Assembly: GCA_023384095.1 (NCBI GenBank)
Contig: JAHDXT010000001.1
Location: forward strand, 1-64,000
DNA from: Hyphomicrobiaceae bacterium
GTDB lineage: Bacteria > Pseudomonadota > Alphaproteobacteria > Rhizobiales > Hyphomicrobiaceae
Length of the DNA: 64,000 bases
Reading direction: 5' to 3'
The notes under the pieces were generated by a model. That model was not told where the DNA came from, did not search any database, and worked only from the letters and a program-made list of their open reading frames with translations. This document shows, one piece after another, positions 1-8,140 of this stretch. Within the stretch, counting starts at the first letter, position 1; every line of letters begins with the position of its first letter. A program made the translations under genes and the position numbers.

Positions 1-177
1 AGAGCAAGTGGAAGGCGATCCGCCTCGTCAGGAGGCTATGAATTGAATTGCCCTGCATGCGGCCGGCGCAAGGGAGCGCGGGCCGATCTTAAATCGCTTG
101 CAGACGCCGGCGCACCCGATATCGTCGGAGCGCACTCGGACCGCTCGGTCGAGGTCAGCAAGAATGCAGGAGGAAAA

Positions 178-1161
178 ATGACGTTCGATTCGCTCTGGAC
201 CAGGCGCCGTCTCGTCAGCGCAGCCGCCGCCGCGGCAGTGCTTGCCGTGCCGGCCATTGCACTAGCGCAGGATTACCCCACGAAGCCGATCACCATGGTG
301 GTGCCCTTCGCGGCCGGCGGCCCGACGGATACCGTCGCGCGCCTGCTCGGCGAGCACATGGGGCGCACGCTCGGCCAGCAGATCGTCGTCGAGAACGTCG
401 CCGGCGCCGGCGGCACGACCGGCACGGAGCGCGTCTCCAAGGCCGAGCCGGACGGCTACACGGTGCTGCTGCACCACCAGGGCATCACGGCTGCCCCGGC
501 GCTCTACAACAACCTGCGCTACGACACCAAGACCGCCTTAGAGATGGTCGGCATGATCAATCACGGGCCGATGGTGGTCGTCGGCAAGAAGGGCCTCCAG
601 GCGGCGAGCGCCAAGGAGCTGTTCGATTGGATGAAGCAGAACGCCGACAAGATCACCATGGCCCACGCGGGCGTCGGCTCCAACTCCCACGTCTGCGGCC
701 TCATCATCCAGAAAGTGCTCGGGCAGAAGTTCACGTTCGTCGCCTATCGCGGCACCGGGCCGGCGATGAACGACCTCGTCGCGGGACAGATCGACGTGCT
801 GTGCGATCAGTCCACCAATGCCGTGCCGCAGATCCAGGGCGGAACAGTCAAGGCGTACGCGGTCGCGGACAAGGCGCGGATCGATTCCATCAAGGATGTT
901 CCGACGGCGCCCGAAGCCGGCTTCCCGGACATGACGATGCGGCTCTGGAACGCCATCTACGCGCCCAAGGGCACGCCCAAGGAAATCGTGGCCAAGGTCA
1001 ATGCAGCCTTGCGCAAGGCGCTGGCGGACCCCTCCATCAAGGAGAAGTTCGCCGCCGTCGGCACGAGCCTGTTCCCGGAGAGCGAATGGACGCCGGAAGC
1101 ACACCACAAGACCTTCCTTGCCGAGCTGGAGCGCCAGGCGGTGCTGCTGGCCGACAAATAG
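178..1161 (+). CDS. TTT-family (TctC/Bug) substrate-binding protein
   Basis: Periplasmic receptor of the tripartite tricarboxylate transporter type, which binds carboxylates for a TctAB membrane pair. The ATG at 178 is chosen because AGGAGG lies at 168-173 and the protein then opens with a textbook signal peptide (RRR, Ala-rich core, ALAQ cut). The upstream in-frame extension to 43 lacks this. The mature start has the family pattern YPTKPI followed by VPFAAGGPTD. At 327 aa it is of normal length. No tctA or tctB adjoins it, so it must use a distant pair. The downstream SDR, kinase and acyl-CoA ligase suggest a catabolic acid as ligand; that is inference. Confidence 0.93.
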   Translation: MTFDSLWTRRRLVSAAAAAAVLAVPAIALAQDYPTKPITMVVPFAAGGPTDTVARLLGEHMGRTLGQQIVVENVAGAGGTTGTERVSKAEPDGYTVLLHHQGITAAPALYNNLRYDTKTALEMVGMINHGPMVVVGKKGLQAASAKELFDWMKQNADKITMAHAGVGSNSHVCGLIIQKVLGQKFTFVAYRGTGPAMNDLVAGQIDVLCDQSTNAVPQIQGGTVKAYAVADKARIDSIKDVPTAPEAGFPDMTMRLWNAIYAPKGTPKEIVAKVNAALRKALADPSIKEKFAAVGTSLFPESEWTPEAHHKTFLAELERQAVLLADK

Positions 1162-1222
1162 CCCGCAGAGACGTACCCTACATGCACTGCGCAGTGCAGC
1201 GCGGCTCGCGATGCATCGCGGA

Positions 1223-1250
1223 CACGGGATCCCAGGCCGGGGATCCCGTG
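1223..1250. repeat. Perfect 11-bp inverted repeat between the TTT receptor and the SDR
   Basis: Arms at 1223-1233 and 1240-1250 (CACGGGATCCC and its complement) enclose a 6-nt loop. It lies about 60 bp after the receptor stop. There is no T-run on either side, so it is a weak intrinsic terminator at best. It may instead stabilise the receptor mRNA, or be a worn copy of a dispersed GGATCCCGG-type repeat. Confidence 0.5.
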
Positions 1251-1328
1251 GTGCGTCCCGGACCAGCGCCGCACCATGCTCTTGCTGCCGCGCCATCGAG
1301 GATGAGGGATGTGCGGGTGACCTGAGCG

Positions 1329-2099
1329 ATGAGTCCCGACCCGTTTTCACTGAAAGGCAGAACGGCGCTGGTGACCGGAGCGTCGTCCGGGCTGGGCCGG
1401 CACTTCGCCGGCGTGCTCGCCCGCGCGGGAGCGCGCGTCGCTGTTGCCGCGCGCCGGCTCGACCGGCTCGAGGCGCTGGCGGAAGAGATCCGCTCGATGG
1501 GCGGAGAAGCCGTCGCGGTCGCCCTCGACGTCACCGAGCCGGAGAGCGTCGGGCGGGCATTCGACCAGGCCGAAGCGCGCTATGGCCCTGTGACCGTGCT
1601 CGTCAACAATGCCGGCGTGCCGGCGAATACCTTCTTCATGAGCCTGACGGAGGCCGACTGGCGTCAGGTGCTCGACGTCAATCTCGACGGCGTCTTCCGC
1701 GTCGGGCAGGAGGCCGCGCGCCGGATGATCGCCGCCGGCACCGGCGGCTCGATCGTCAATATCGCCTCCGTGCTCGGCCTCGGGGTGCTGAAGGCGGTGG
1801 CCCCCTACGCGGCGTCGAAGGCCGCGGTGATCCAGCTCACGAAAGCAATGGCGCTCGAGCTCGCGCGCGAGCGCATCCGCGTCAATGCCCTCGCGCCGGG
1901 CTATGCCGTCACCGAGTTCAACGATGAATTCCTGGCCAGCGACTCCGGCCGCAAGCTGCTCGCCCGCGTCCCGTTCGGCCGCGCCGCCGACCCGGCCGAG
2001 CTCGATGGACCCCTGTTGCTGCTCGCCTCCGACGCCGGCTCCTACATGACGGGCAGCGTGCTGGTGGTGGACGGCGGCAGCCTGCTGTCGATGTCGTGA
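1329..2099 (+). CDS. SDR-family NAD(P)-dependent oxidoreductase
   Basis: Classical short-chain dehydrogenase/reductase of 256 aa. The cofactor motif TGASSGLG is at about residues 16-23, NNAG follows strand 4, a Ser (IASVLG) precedes the catalytic YAASK, and the C-terminus carries the VDGG motif common in the FabG-like group. Cytosolic oxidation of a secondary alcohol or reduction of a ketone is expected; the substrate cannot be read from the sequence. It lies 4 nt before the APH-like gene, so the two are surely cotranscribed. Confidence 0.93.
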   Translation: MSPDPFSLKGRTALVTGASSGLGRHFAGVLARAGARVAVAARRLDRLEALAEEIRSMGGEAVAVALDVTEPESVGRAFDQAEARYGPVTVLVNNAGVPANTFFMSLTEADWRQVLDVNLDGVFRVGQEAARRMIAAGTGGSIVNIASVLGLGVLKAVAPYAASKAAVIQLTKAMALELARERIRVNALAPGYAVTEFNDEFLASDSGRKLLARVPFGRAADPAELDGPLLLLASDAGSYMTGSVLVVDGGSLLSMS

Positions 2100-2103
2100 C
2101 GCC

Positions 2104-3171
2104 ATGCAGCCGGCGACCCGACCCCATACGCTCGACCCGGCCAACCTGGATGCGCTCGCGACCTGGCTCGCCGGGGTGCTCGAAGCGCGGAGCGTCAGGT
2201 TCGGCGGGGCCTCCCTGCTCTCCGGCGGCGCGATCCAGGAGAACTGGCGGCTTGTCGCCGACGTCGAAGGAGGACCGCGCCAGGGCCGCCACGACTGGGT
2301 GCTGCGCACCGATGCCGTCGCGCGACTGACGATGAGCCTCGACCGGACGGGCGAGTTCGGCGTGCTGAAGGCAGCGCACGCGGCCGGCGTGGCCATCGCC
2401 GAGCCGATCGCGAGTTGCGCCGACCCGGCGATCGTCGGTGCACCGTTCCTCCTGCAGACCTATGTGCCCGGCGATGCGCAAGCACGGCGGATCGTGCGAG
2501 ATCCGGCGCTCGAGGACTACGGGGACGCCTTAACCGAGCGGCTGGGCGCGGAGCTCGCCAGGATCCACGGCATCACGCCCCCGCGCGAGGAGCTGGCCTT
2601 CCTCCCCATTCCACTGCTGCCGCCGGGACGCAACGAGGTGGCCCGGCTGCGCGGTGCGCTCGATGCCGCCACGGAGCCGCGGCCGGCGCTGGAATACGTG
2701 CTCTCCTGGCTCGACGCCCATGCGCCGGAGCCGGAGCCCGTCTCGCTCGTTCACGGCGATTACCGCACGGGCAACTACCTCGTTCAAGACCGCCGGCTCG
2801 GCGCCATCCTCGATTGGGAGTTCGCCCACTGGGGAGACCGGCACGAGGACATCGGATGGTTCATGGCGCGCTGCTGGCGTTTCGGCGGCGACGCCAGGGA
2901 GGCGGGCGGTATCGGCAATCGGGAAGCCTTCTACAGGGGCTATCGAAGCGCGGCGGCGCTGCCCATGGACGAGGCGGTCGTCCCCTACTGGGAGATCATG
3001 GCGGCGGCGAAATGGGCAACCGTTGCCGCGCTTCAGGGCGACCGCTACCGGGCGGGCGGCGAGTGCTCGATCGAGCTGGCGCTGACCGGCCTGATGCCGC
3101 CCGAGATGGAGCTCGATGCGCTCGACGGGATCGCGGCGCTCGCCGCTTCGGGAGACGCGCGATGGCAGTGA
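2104..3171 (+). CDS. Phosphotransferase of the APH/choline-kinase fold
   Basis: A 355-aa member of the aminoglycoside phosphotransferase-like family, of the subgroup usually found beside acyl-CoA dehydrogenases and acyl-CoA ligases rather than with antibiotic resistance. The catalytic loop VHGDYRTGN has HGD at 217-219, and the metal-binding LDWE has Asp at 237. The natural substrate of this subgroup is not established; a hydroxyacyl or CoA-linked compound is often supposed. It overlaps the next small gene by 10 nt, a pairing (APH plus DUF6285) that recurs in Proteobacteria and suggests a two-protein unit. Confidence 0.88.
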   Translation: MQPATRPHTLDPANLDALATWLAGVLEARSVRFGGASLLSGGAIQENWRLVADVEGGPRQGRHDWVLRTDAVARLTMSLDRTGEFGVLKAAHAAGVAIAEPIASCADPAIVGAPFLLQTYVPGDAQARRIVRDPALEDYGDALTERLGAELARIHGITPPREELAFLPIPLLPPGRNEVARLRGALDAATEPRPALEYVLSWLDAHAPEPEPVSLVHGDYRTGNYLVQDRRLGAILDWEFAHWGDRHEDIGWFMARCWRFGGDAREAGGIGNREAFYRGYRSAAALPMDEAVVPYWEIMAAAKWATVAALQGDRYRAGGECSIELALTGLMPPEMELDALDGIAALAASGDARWQ

Positions 3172-3521
3172 GGCGGATCTCGGCCGAAACCCTGATCGAG
3201 CTCGCCGTGGCGACGCTGAGGCGCGAGCTTCAGCCCGTGCTGCCGCCCGAGCGCCGCTACACCGCCGCGATGATCGCCAACGCGCTCGAGATCGCCCGCC
3301 GCGAGATCCTGACCGACGGCGAAAGCGCGCGGTGGGAGCTCATCGACCATCTCTACCCCGAGGGGGACGGAGACCTGAGGTGGCTCGCCGCCGACATCCG
3401 GTCCGGCAAGGTGAGTGCGGCCCAGGTGCCGGGCCTGCACGAGCGGCTGCGGGCCATCGTCGTCGAGGAGCTGCGCATCCGCAATCCGCGCCTCCTCAAA
3501 TCCCGGCAGGGCAGCAGTTGA
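3162..3521 (+). CDS. DUF6285-like small protein, partner of the APH-like kinase
   Basis: A 119-aa soluble, helical, charged protein with no signal peptide and no catalytic motif that I recognise. The ATG at 3162 lies inside the end of the phosphotransferase gene (10-nt overlap), so translation is coupled. The N-terminal half (ISAETLIELAVATLRRE, then MIANALEIARRE) matches my memory of DUF6285 proteins that accompany APH-like kinases and acyl-CoA dehydrogenases. Function unknown; a subunit or regulator of the kinase is the natural guess. Confidence 0.8.
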   Translation: MAVRRISAETLIELAVATLRRELQPVLPPERRYTAAMIANALEIARREILTDGESARWELIDHLYPEGDGDLRWLAADIRSGKVSAAQVPGLHERLRAIVVEELRIRNPRLLKSRQGSS

Positions 3522-3818
3522 TCCTGTCGGCGGCGCACCGCGAGCATCGCGGCGCCGATCCGGGAGGGGACACAGAGGCAGCGTTGCCCGGCTTGCCCCG
3601 ACCGCCGTCGGCATGTCTAGTGTGACGATCGAGAAATTCGCCGGTTGCCACAGCTTGGTTGCGAGCGAATTTCTCGATCTGAATCACACTGGCAAGTTTA
3701 TGAATCGAGTGTCCCTTTTGGTTCCCGAAGTTCGCTCGGGAGGCCAGAATCGAGGATCGGCGAGCTTCGGAACCTGGACGCTGGATGCACCAGGCGAGAC
3801 TATGAGGAGGGAACGTCC
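3522..3818. other. Intergenic region before the acyl-CoA synthetase, with a palindrome
   Basis: About 300 bp without a gene. It is less GC-rich around 3660-3730 than its surroundings, as expected of a promoter for the downstream ligase. It holds the long palindrome at 3621-3688, described separately. No convincing sigma-70 hexamers were seen. Confidence 0.6.
3627..3679. promoter_or_regulatory. Perfect 15-bp inverted repeat, possible operator or hairpin
   Basis: Arm GATCGAGAAATTCGC at 3627-3641 is matched by its exact complement at 3665-3679, with a 23-nt spacer. The symmetry continues imperfectly outward as TGTGA at 3621-3625 and TCACA at 3684-3688. The AT-rich arms and the wide spacer fit a dimer or tetramer binding site better than an intrinsic terminator. 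It sits about 140 bp upstream of the acyl-CoA synthetase start. The binding protein is unknown. Confidence 0.5.
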
Positions 3819-5444
3819 ATGGACCGCGAGCGTCCCGAGCTCAGGAAGCGGCCGGCCAACTTCGTGCCGCTGACGCCGTTGAGCTTCCTTGCCCGCGCGG
3901 CGCGCTTCTTCGCGGGCCGCACTGCCGTCATTCACGGCTCGCGCCGCTATACCTATGCCGAGCACTACGCGCGCACGCGGCGGCTCGCGCATGCCCTGAC
4001 CAAAGCCGGCGTCCGCCGCGGCGACACCGTCGCCATCCTGGCGCCCAACGCGCCGGCACTGCTCGAGGCGCACTACGCCGTGCCGATGATCGGCGCCGTG
4101 CTCAACCCCATCAATATCCGGCTCGACCCGGGGACGATCGCCTTCTGCCTCGAGCATGGCGAAGCCAAGGTGCTGCTGGCCGACCGCGAGCTCGCAACGA
4201 GCGTCCCGCCTGCACTCGCAAGGCTGAAAGACAGGCCGCTCGTCATCGACATCGCCGATGCCGAGCTGCCCGATGCGGAGGCATTCGGCAGCACCGAGTA
4301 CGAGGACTTCCTGGCCACCGGCGATCCCGACTTCGACTATCCCGGACCGCAGGACGAGTGGGACTCGATCTGCCTGCTCTACACCTCCGGCACCACCGGC
4401 AATCCCAAGGGCGCCGTCTACAGCCATCGCGGCGCCCACCTCAACGCGCTCGCCAACGCGCTCACCTTCAAGCTCGACCACGACAGCCGCTATCTGTGGA
4501 CGCTGCCCATGTTCCACTGCTCGGGCTGGACCTACACGTGGGCGGTAACGGCCGCGGCCGGCACCCACATCTGCCTCAGGCGGATCGAGCCGAAGCGCAT
4601 CTTCGACCTCATCGCCGAGCACGCCGTCACGCACCTGTGCGGCGCGCCGATCGTGCTCAACACGCTGGTCCATGCCCCGGCCGTTGCCAGGCGCGCGCTG
4701 CAGACGCGGCCGAAGGTGATGACCGGCGGCGCCGCGCCGCCCTCGGCCGTCATCCGCAACATGGAGGCGATGGGCTTCGAGGTGCTGCACGCCTACGGCA
4801 CCACGGAGAGCTACGGTCCCTCCACCACCTGCGTGCACATGCGCGCCTGGGACAGCGGCCCCGCGGAGCAGCGCTTCGCGCACATGGCCCGCCAGGGCGT
4901 GCCGCATGTGCTCATCGAGGACATGGTGGTCGCCGCCCCGGGGACCCGCGCCCCCGTCGCCCGCGACGGCGAGGCAATGGGCGAGATCATGCTGCGCGGC
5001 AACACGCTGATGAAAGGCTATCTCAAGAACCCGGCGGCCACGGATGAAGCGTTCGCCGGCGGCCTCTACCATTCCGGCGATCTCGCGGTCTGGCACCCGG
5101 ACGGCTACATCGACGTCAAGGACCGCTCGAAGGACATCATCATCTCGGGCGGCGAGAACATCTCCTCGCTCGAGGTCGAGGAGCTGCTCTACCGGCACCC
5201 GCAGGTGATGGAGGCGGCCGTCGTCGCCCGCCCCGATCCCAGATGGGGCGAGACCCCGTGCGCCTTCGTGACCCTGAAGCCGGAGGCGGCGCCGACCAGC
5301 GCCGAGGACATCGTCGCCTTCTGCCGGGCCAACCTGGCGGGCTTCAAGGTGCCGAGGACGGTCGTGTTCGGACCGCTGCCCAAGACCTCCACGGGCAAGA
5401 TCCAGAAATTCGTTCTCCGCGAGCGGGCCGCGGAAATAGGATAA
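3819..5444 (+). CDS. Acyl-CoA synthetase (AMP-forming, ANL superfamily)
   Basis: Activates a carboxylic acid to its CoA thioester through an acyl-adenylate. The ATG at 3819 follows GAGGAGGG at 3804-3811 at good spacing and gives 541 aa; the open frame upstream has no support. The P-loop YTSGTTGNPKGA is at about 188-199, the hinge region reads GGENISSLEVE, and the C-terminal catalytic lysine lies in KTSTGKIQKF. Its look is that of medium-chain or aryl/alkyl acid ligases. With the SDR and TTT receptor just upstream it could start degradation of an imported acid. The exact substrate is not deducible. Confidence 0.93.
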   Translation: MDRERPELRKRPANFVPLTPLSFLARAARFFAGRTAVIHGSRRYTYAEHYARTRRLAHALTKAGVRRGDTVAILAPNAPALLEAHYAVPMIGAVLNPINIRLDPGTIAFCLEHGEAKVLLADRELATSVPPALARLKDRPLVIDIADAELPDAEAFGSTEYEDFLATGDPDFDYPGPQDEWDSICLLYTSGTTGNPKGAVYSHRGAHLNALANALTFKLDHDSRYLWTLPMFHCSGWTYTWAVTAAAGTHICLRRIEPKRIFDLIAEHAVTHLCGAPIVLNTLVHAPAVARRALQTRPKVMTGGAAPPSAVIRNMEAMGFEVLHAYGTTESYGPSTTCVHMRAWDSGPAEQRFAHMARQGVPHVLIEDMVVAAPGTRAPVARDGEAMGEIMLRGNTLMKGYLKNPAATDEAFAGGLYHSGDLAVWHPDGYIDVKDRSKDIIISGGENISSLEVEELLYRHPQVMEAAVVARPDPRWGETPCAFVTLKPEAAPTSAEDIVAFCRANLAGFKVPRTVVFGPLPKTSTGKIQKFVLRERAAEIG

Positions 5445-5531
5445 ATGCCGATTGCCGGTACCCGGACGACCGTTTAGCATTCATGTTTTCGAATATCCCG
5501 GCAGGAAGCAAGAAAACATCGGAGGAACGCC

Positions 5532-6890
5532 ATGGCTGGAAAGCAGGAGAGGTCCCTCGAGGAGCTTTATCGCGACGATCCCGAGCGGGCGGATGCGGTC
5601 GTCTTCGGCCGCCGCACCGATGTTTCGCGGCGCGGATTCCTCGGCGGCGCCGGCCTCGGCGCCATGACGGCCGCCGTCGGCGGCACCATCGTCTACGGCC
5701 CCAGCATGCCCGCCGGTCTCGTTCCGGCAGCATTCGCCCAGGAAGCCAAGCCGGCGACGCCACCAGCCGCGGCCGAGCCGAAGGGGCCGCAGCACCTGCG
5801 CTTTCCAGGCAAGGACGAGAGCCTCGTCGTGCTCGGCGAGAAGCCGCTGGTGGCCGAGACGCCGGAGCACCTGCTCGACGACGAGACGACGCCGACGGCC
5901 AAGTTCTTCATCCGCAACAACGGGCAGGTCCCGGAGGCCGCCAAGGACCCGGGGAGCTGGAAGCTCTCGGTCGACGGCGAGGTCGACAGCAAGCTCGAGC
6001 TGACGCTGGCGGAGTTGCAGAAGCGCTTCCAGCCGAAGACCTACCGCATGGTGCTGGAGTGCGGCGGCAACGGGCGGTCGTTCTTCACGCCCCAGGCGCG
6101 CGGCAACCAGTGGACCAATGGCGGGGCCGGCTGCGCGGAGTGGACCGGCGTGGCGCTCGCCGACGTGCTGAAGGCGGCCGGCCTCAAATCCTCCGCCGTC
6201 TACACCGCCCATTACGGCACGGATGTTCACCTCTCCGGCGACCCGGCGAAGGAGACGCTGTCGCGCGGCGTGCCGGTCGCCAAGGCCAACGAGCCGCACT
6301 CGCTGATCGCCTGGGCCTTGAATGGCGAGCCGCTGCCCAACATCCACGGCGGCCCGCTGCGGCTCGTCATCCCGGGCTGGCCCGGGTCGGCGTCGCACAA
6401 GTGGCTGTCGCGCATCTGGGTCCGCGACAAGGAGCACGACGGCCAGGGCATGAAGAGCTTCTCCTACCGTGTCGCCATCAATCCGATGGTGCCCGGCGGC
6501 AAGGGCGATCCGGCCAATTTCCGCATCCTCGAATCCATGCCGGTGCGCAGCATCATCTCCAGCCCGGCGAACGGCGCCAAGCTCGCCGCCGGAACCCGCG
6601 AGCTGAGGCTGCGCGGCGCCGCCTGGGCCGGCGATCTCGAGGTGCGCCGGGTCGACCTCTCGATCGACTATGGCGCCACATGGATGCCGACGGAGCTCGG
6701 CGCGCCGAAGAACCGGTACGACTGGCAGCGGTGGGCGGCGGTCGTGAAGCTCCCGAGCGACGGCTACTTCGAGGTCTGGTCGCGCGCCACGGATTCGGCG
6801 GGCAAGAGCCAGCCGCACGTTTCCGGCAGTTGGAACCCGCAGGGCTACGGCGGCAACCAGATGCATCGCATCGCAGTGCTGGTCGGCTGA
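5532..6890 (+). CDS. Tat-exported molybdopterin sulfite dehydrogenase (SorA/SoxC-like)
   Basis: Oxidises sulfite to sulfate in the periplasm with a molybdenum cofactor. A Tat signal (SRRGFLGG, twin Arg at 33-34) is followed by a hydrophobic stretch and a cut near residue 70. The oxidoreductase Mo-binding domain spans about 110-310, with the Mo-ligating Cys-177 in ECGGNGRS, and the Mo-co dimerisation domain fills about 330-450. At 452 aa it is normal for SoxC/SorA. GGAGG at 5521-5525 sets the start. The next gene, 11 nt downstream, encodes a c-type cytochrome, as in sorAB. No soxXYZAB is near, so a stand-alone sulfite dehydrogenase is likelier than thiosulfate oxidation. Confidence 0.9.
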   Translation: MAGKQERSLEELYRDDPERADAVVFGRRTDVSRRGFLGGAGLGAMTAAVGGTIVYGPSMPAGLVPAAFAQEAKPATPPAAAEPKGPQHLRFPGKDESLVVLGEKPLVAETPEHLLDDETTPTAKFFIRNNGQVPEAAKDPGSWKLSVDGEVDSKLELTLAELQKRFQPKTYRMVLECGGNGRSFFTPQARGNQWTNGGAGCAEWTGVALADVLKAAGLKSSAVYTAHYGTDVHLSGDPAKETLSRGVPVAKANEPHSLIAWALNGEPLPNIHGGPLRLVIPGWPGSASHKWLSRIWVRDKEHDGQGMKSFSYRVAINPMVPGGKGDPANFRILESMPVRSIISSPANGAKLAAGTRELRLRGAAWAGDLEVRRVDLSIDYGATWMPTELGAPKNRYDWQRWAAVVKLPSDGYFEVWSRATDSAGKSQPHVSGSWNPQGYGGNQMHRIAVLVG

Positions 6891-6901
6891 CGGGCGGCGG
6901 G

Positions 6902-7306
6902 ATGCGATCACCCGAGCACACTGGCCGGCGCCGCGCTTGGCGCCGGCTCGCAGCCCCTGCGGCAGCGGCATCGCTCCTGGCCGTCGCGCACGCCGCCGGC
7001 ACTCTGGCTCAGACGCCCGCCACGGATTTCACGCCGCAGGAGGAGACGCCCGAGCAGTACCCGGAAGGGCCGAACCGGGACGATGCCTTCTATAGCTGCA
7101 CGGCCTGCCACGGCTTCCGCATCGTGGCGGCGCAGGGCATGTCGCGGGCGCGCTGGGACGAGACGCTCACCTGGATGACCGAGCGTCACAACATGCCGGA
7201 GATCGCGGGCGAGGATCGCGACAAGGTGCTCGACTATCTCGAGCGCGCCTTCCCGGAGCAGCAGCGCGCGCGAGGCGGCTGGAAGAACCCTTTCGCTCCG
7301 CAATAG
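6902..7306 (+). CDS. Small c-type cytochrome, electron acceptor of the sulfite dehydrogenase
   Basis: A 134-aa exported protein with one haem c site, CTACH at 66-70. Met-98 (HNMPE) and Met-80 are candidate distal ligands. An Arg-rich start and Ala-rich core form a signal peptide up to about residue 37. It starts 11 nt after the molybdoenzyme stop, the arrangement of sorB after sorA, so it should take electrons from sulfite oxidation to the respiratory chain. The start at ATG 6902 is inferred from the signal peptide; the same frame is open far upstream by chance. Confidence 0.85.
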   Translation: MRSPEHTGRRRAWRRLAAPAAAASLLAVAHAAGTLAQTPATDFTPQEETPEQYPEGPNRDDAFYSCTACHGFRIVAAQGMSRARWDETLTWMTERHNMPEIAGEDRDKVLDYLERAFPEQQRARGGWKNPFAPQ

Positions 7307-7340
7307 CTCGAGTTTTCCGGTTCAGATGGAAACGTCCTGG

Positions 7341-7372
7341 TCCCCTCTCCATTGCAATGGGGAGAGTGGGAT
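7341..7372. terminator. Hairpin between convergent genes (CTCTCC/GGAGAG type)
   Basis: CTCTCCATTGC pairs with GCAATGGGGAGAG with one bulged G, in the short gap between the cytochrome gene (ending 7306) and the leftward hdeD-like gene (ending 7434). It could end transcription from both sides. It resembles the CCCTCTCC/GGAGAGGG hairpins near 47995, 52622 and 58341, so it may also be a copy of a dispersed repeat. Confidence 0.45.
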
Positions 7373-7433
7373 CTCGGGCAAATGGACCGTTTCGATTTCG
7401 ATCGGAAAGGCCACGGCCGCGCCGCGCGCCGAC

Positions 7434-8051
7434 TCACGCCGTCGACGTTCCGGTCCTGACCGGCTCGGCGCCGGCCCGGCCCGGAACGGACTGCTGCGAG
7501 AGCACGATGAAGGCGATCCCCGTGCTCAGGAAATTGATCCCGACGAGCAGGCCCATGATGAACAGCGAGGTCTCCGGCAGCCCGGCGGCGATCAGCAGCC
7601 CGGCGGCGATGCTCACCAGTCCCGACAGCAGCACCCAGAACCACCCCCCTCTCCGGCCCATATCGAATGCGAACCGCAACTGGACGGCGCCATCGACCAT
7701 GAAGACCGTCGCCAGCAGAAGCGTGATGGCGATCATGCCGACGCCGGGATGGGTGAGGAGATAGACCCCCAGGCCGAGCTTCAGCAGTCCCAGCAGCAGC
7801 TCTCCGAAAAAGGGGCCCGTCCCCTCGACGGAGAAGGCCCCGTAGGCGGTGACCAGTCCCGCCAGCACGAGGACCCACCCGATCATCAGCTCGACCGTGA
7901 ATGTCGTGAAGACCGGGAACAGCAACGCCAGAATGCCGACGATGACCATCGCGACGCCGATCCAGAAGATCTCGGTTCGCTTGCTCGCAATCCTCTCGGC
8001 GAGATCATGCGGCATCTGCCGGCCTGCAGCCGGGATCGTCGCTTCGGACAT
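7434..8051 (-). CDS. HdeD-family (DUF308) membrane protein
   Basis: A 205-aa integral membrane protein with about six hydrophobic segments (for example GVAMVIVGILALLFPVF and VYLLTHPGVGMIAITLLLATV), the length and repeat pattern of HdeD/DUF308 proteins. In Escherichia coli HdeD is linked to acid resistance at high cell density; the molecular role is not known. It is a single gene convergent with the sulfite dehydrogenase pair and lies just downstream of the nuclease-like gene on the same strand, 89 nt away. Confidence 0.88.
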   Translation of the reverse strand: MSEATIPAAGRQMPHDLAERIASKRTEIFWIGVAMVIVGILALLFPVFTTFTVELMIGWVLVLAGLVTAYGAFSVEGTGPFFGELLLGLLKLGLGVYLLTHPGVGMIAITLLLATVFMVDGAVQLRFAFDMGRRGGWFWVLLSGLVSIAAGLLIAAGLPETSLFIMGLLVGINFLSTGIAFIVLSQQSVPGRAGAEPVRTGTSTA

Positions 8052-8140
8052 GGCTCTGCTCCCATCGCTCTGCCGCCTGCAGTAACGCGCGAGCGGGGCG
8101 ATTGGTTTCCTCCCGAAGCATCAGCAGCTCGCAGTCAGGC

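Noticed and set aside
2-46. Open frame ending with a stop at 44-46, possibly the tail of an upstream gene
   Set aside because: Only 14 codons are visible, too few to support a gene call.
2415-3521. A 368-aa frame ending in the DUF6285 protein
   Set aside because: The upstream part is an Arg-rich shadow of the phosphotransferase. Only the 119 residues from ATG 3162 look like a protein family.
3684-5480. Long antisense frames over many genes, for example 598 aa opposite the acyl-CoA ligase
   Set aside because: High GC makes such frames common. They are Arg/His/Asp-rich, with no family motif and no ribosome site.
5532-7306. Sox thiosulfate oxidation locus (soxCD)
   Set aside because: The pair fits, but soxXYZAB are missing. 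A sorAB-like sulfite dehydrogenase is the simpler call.
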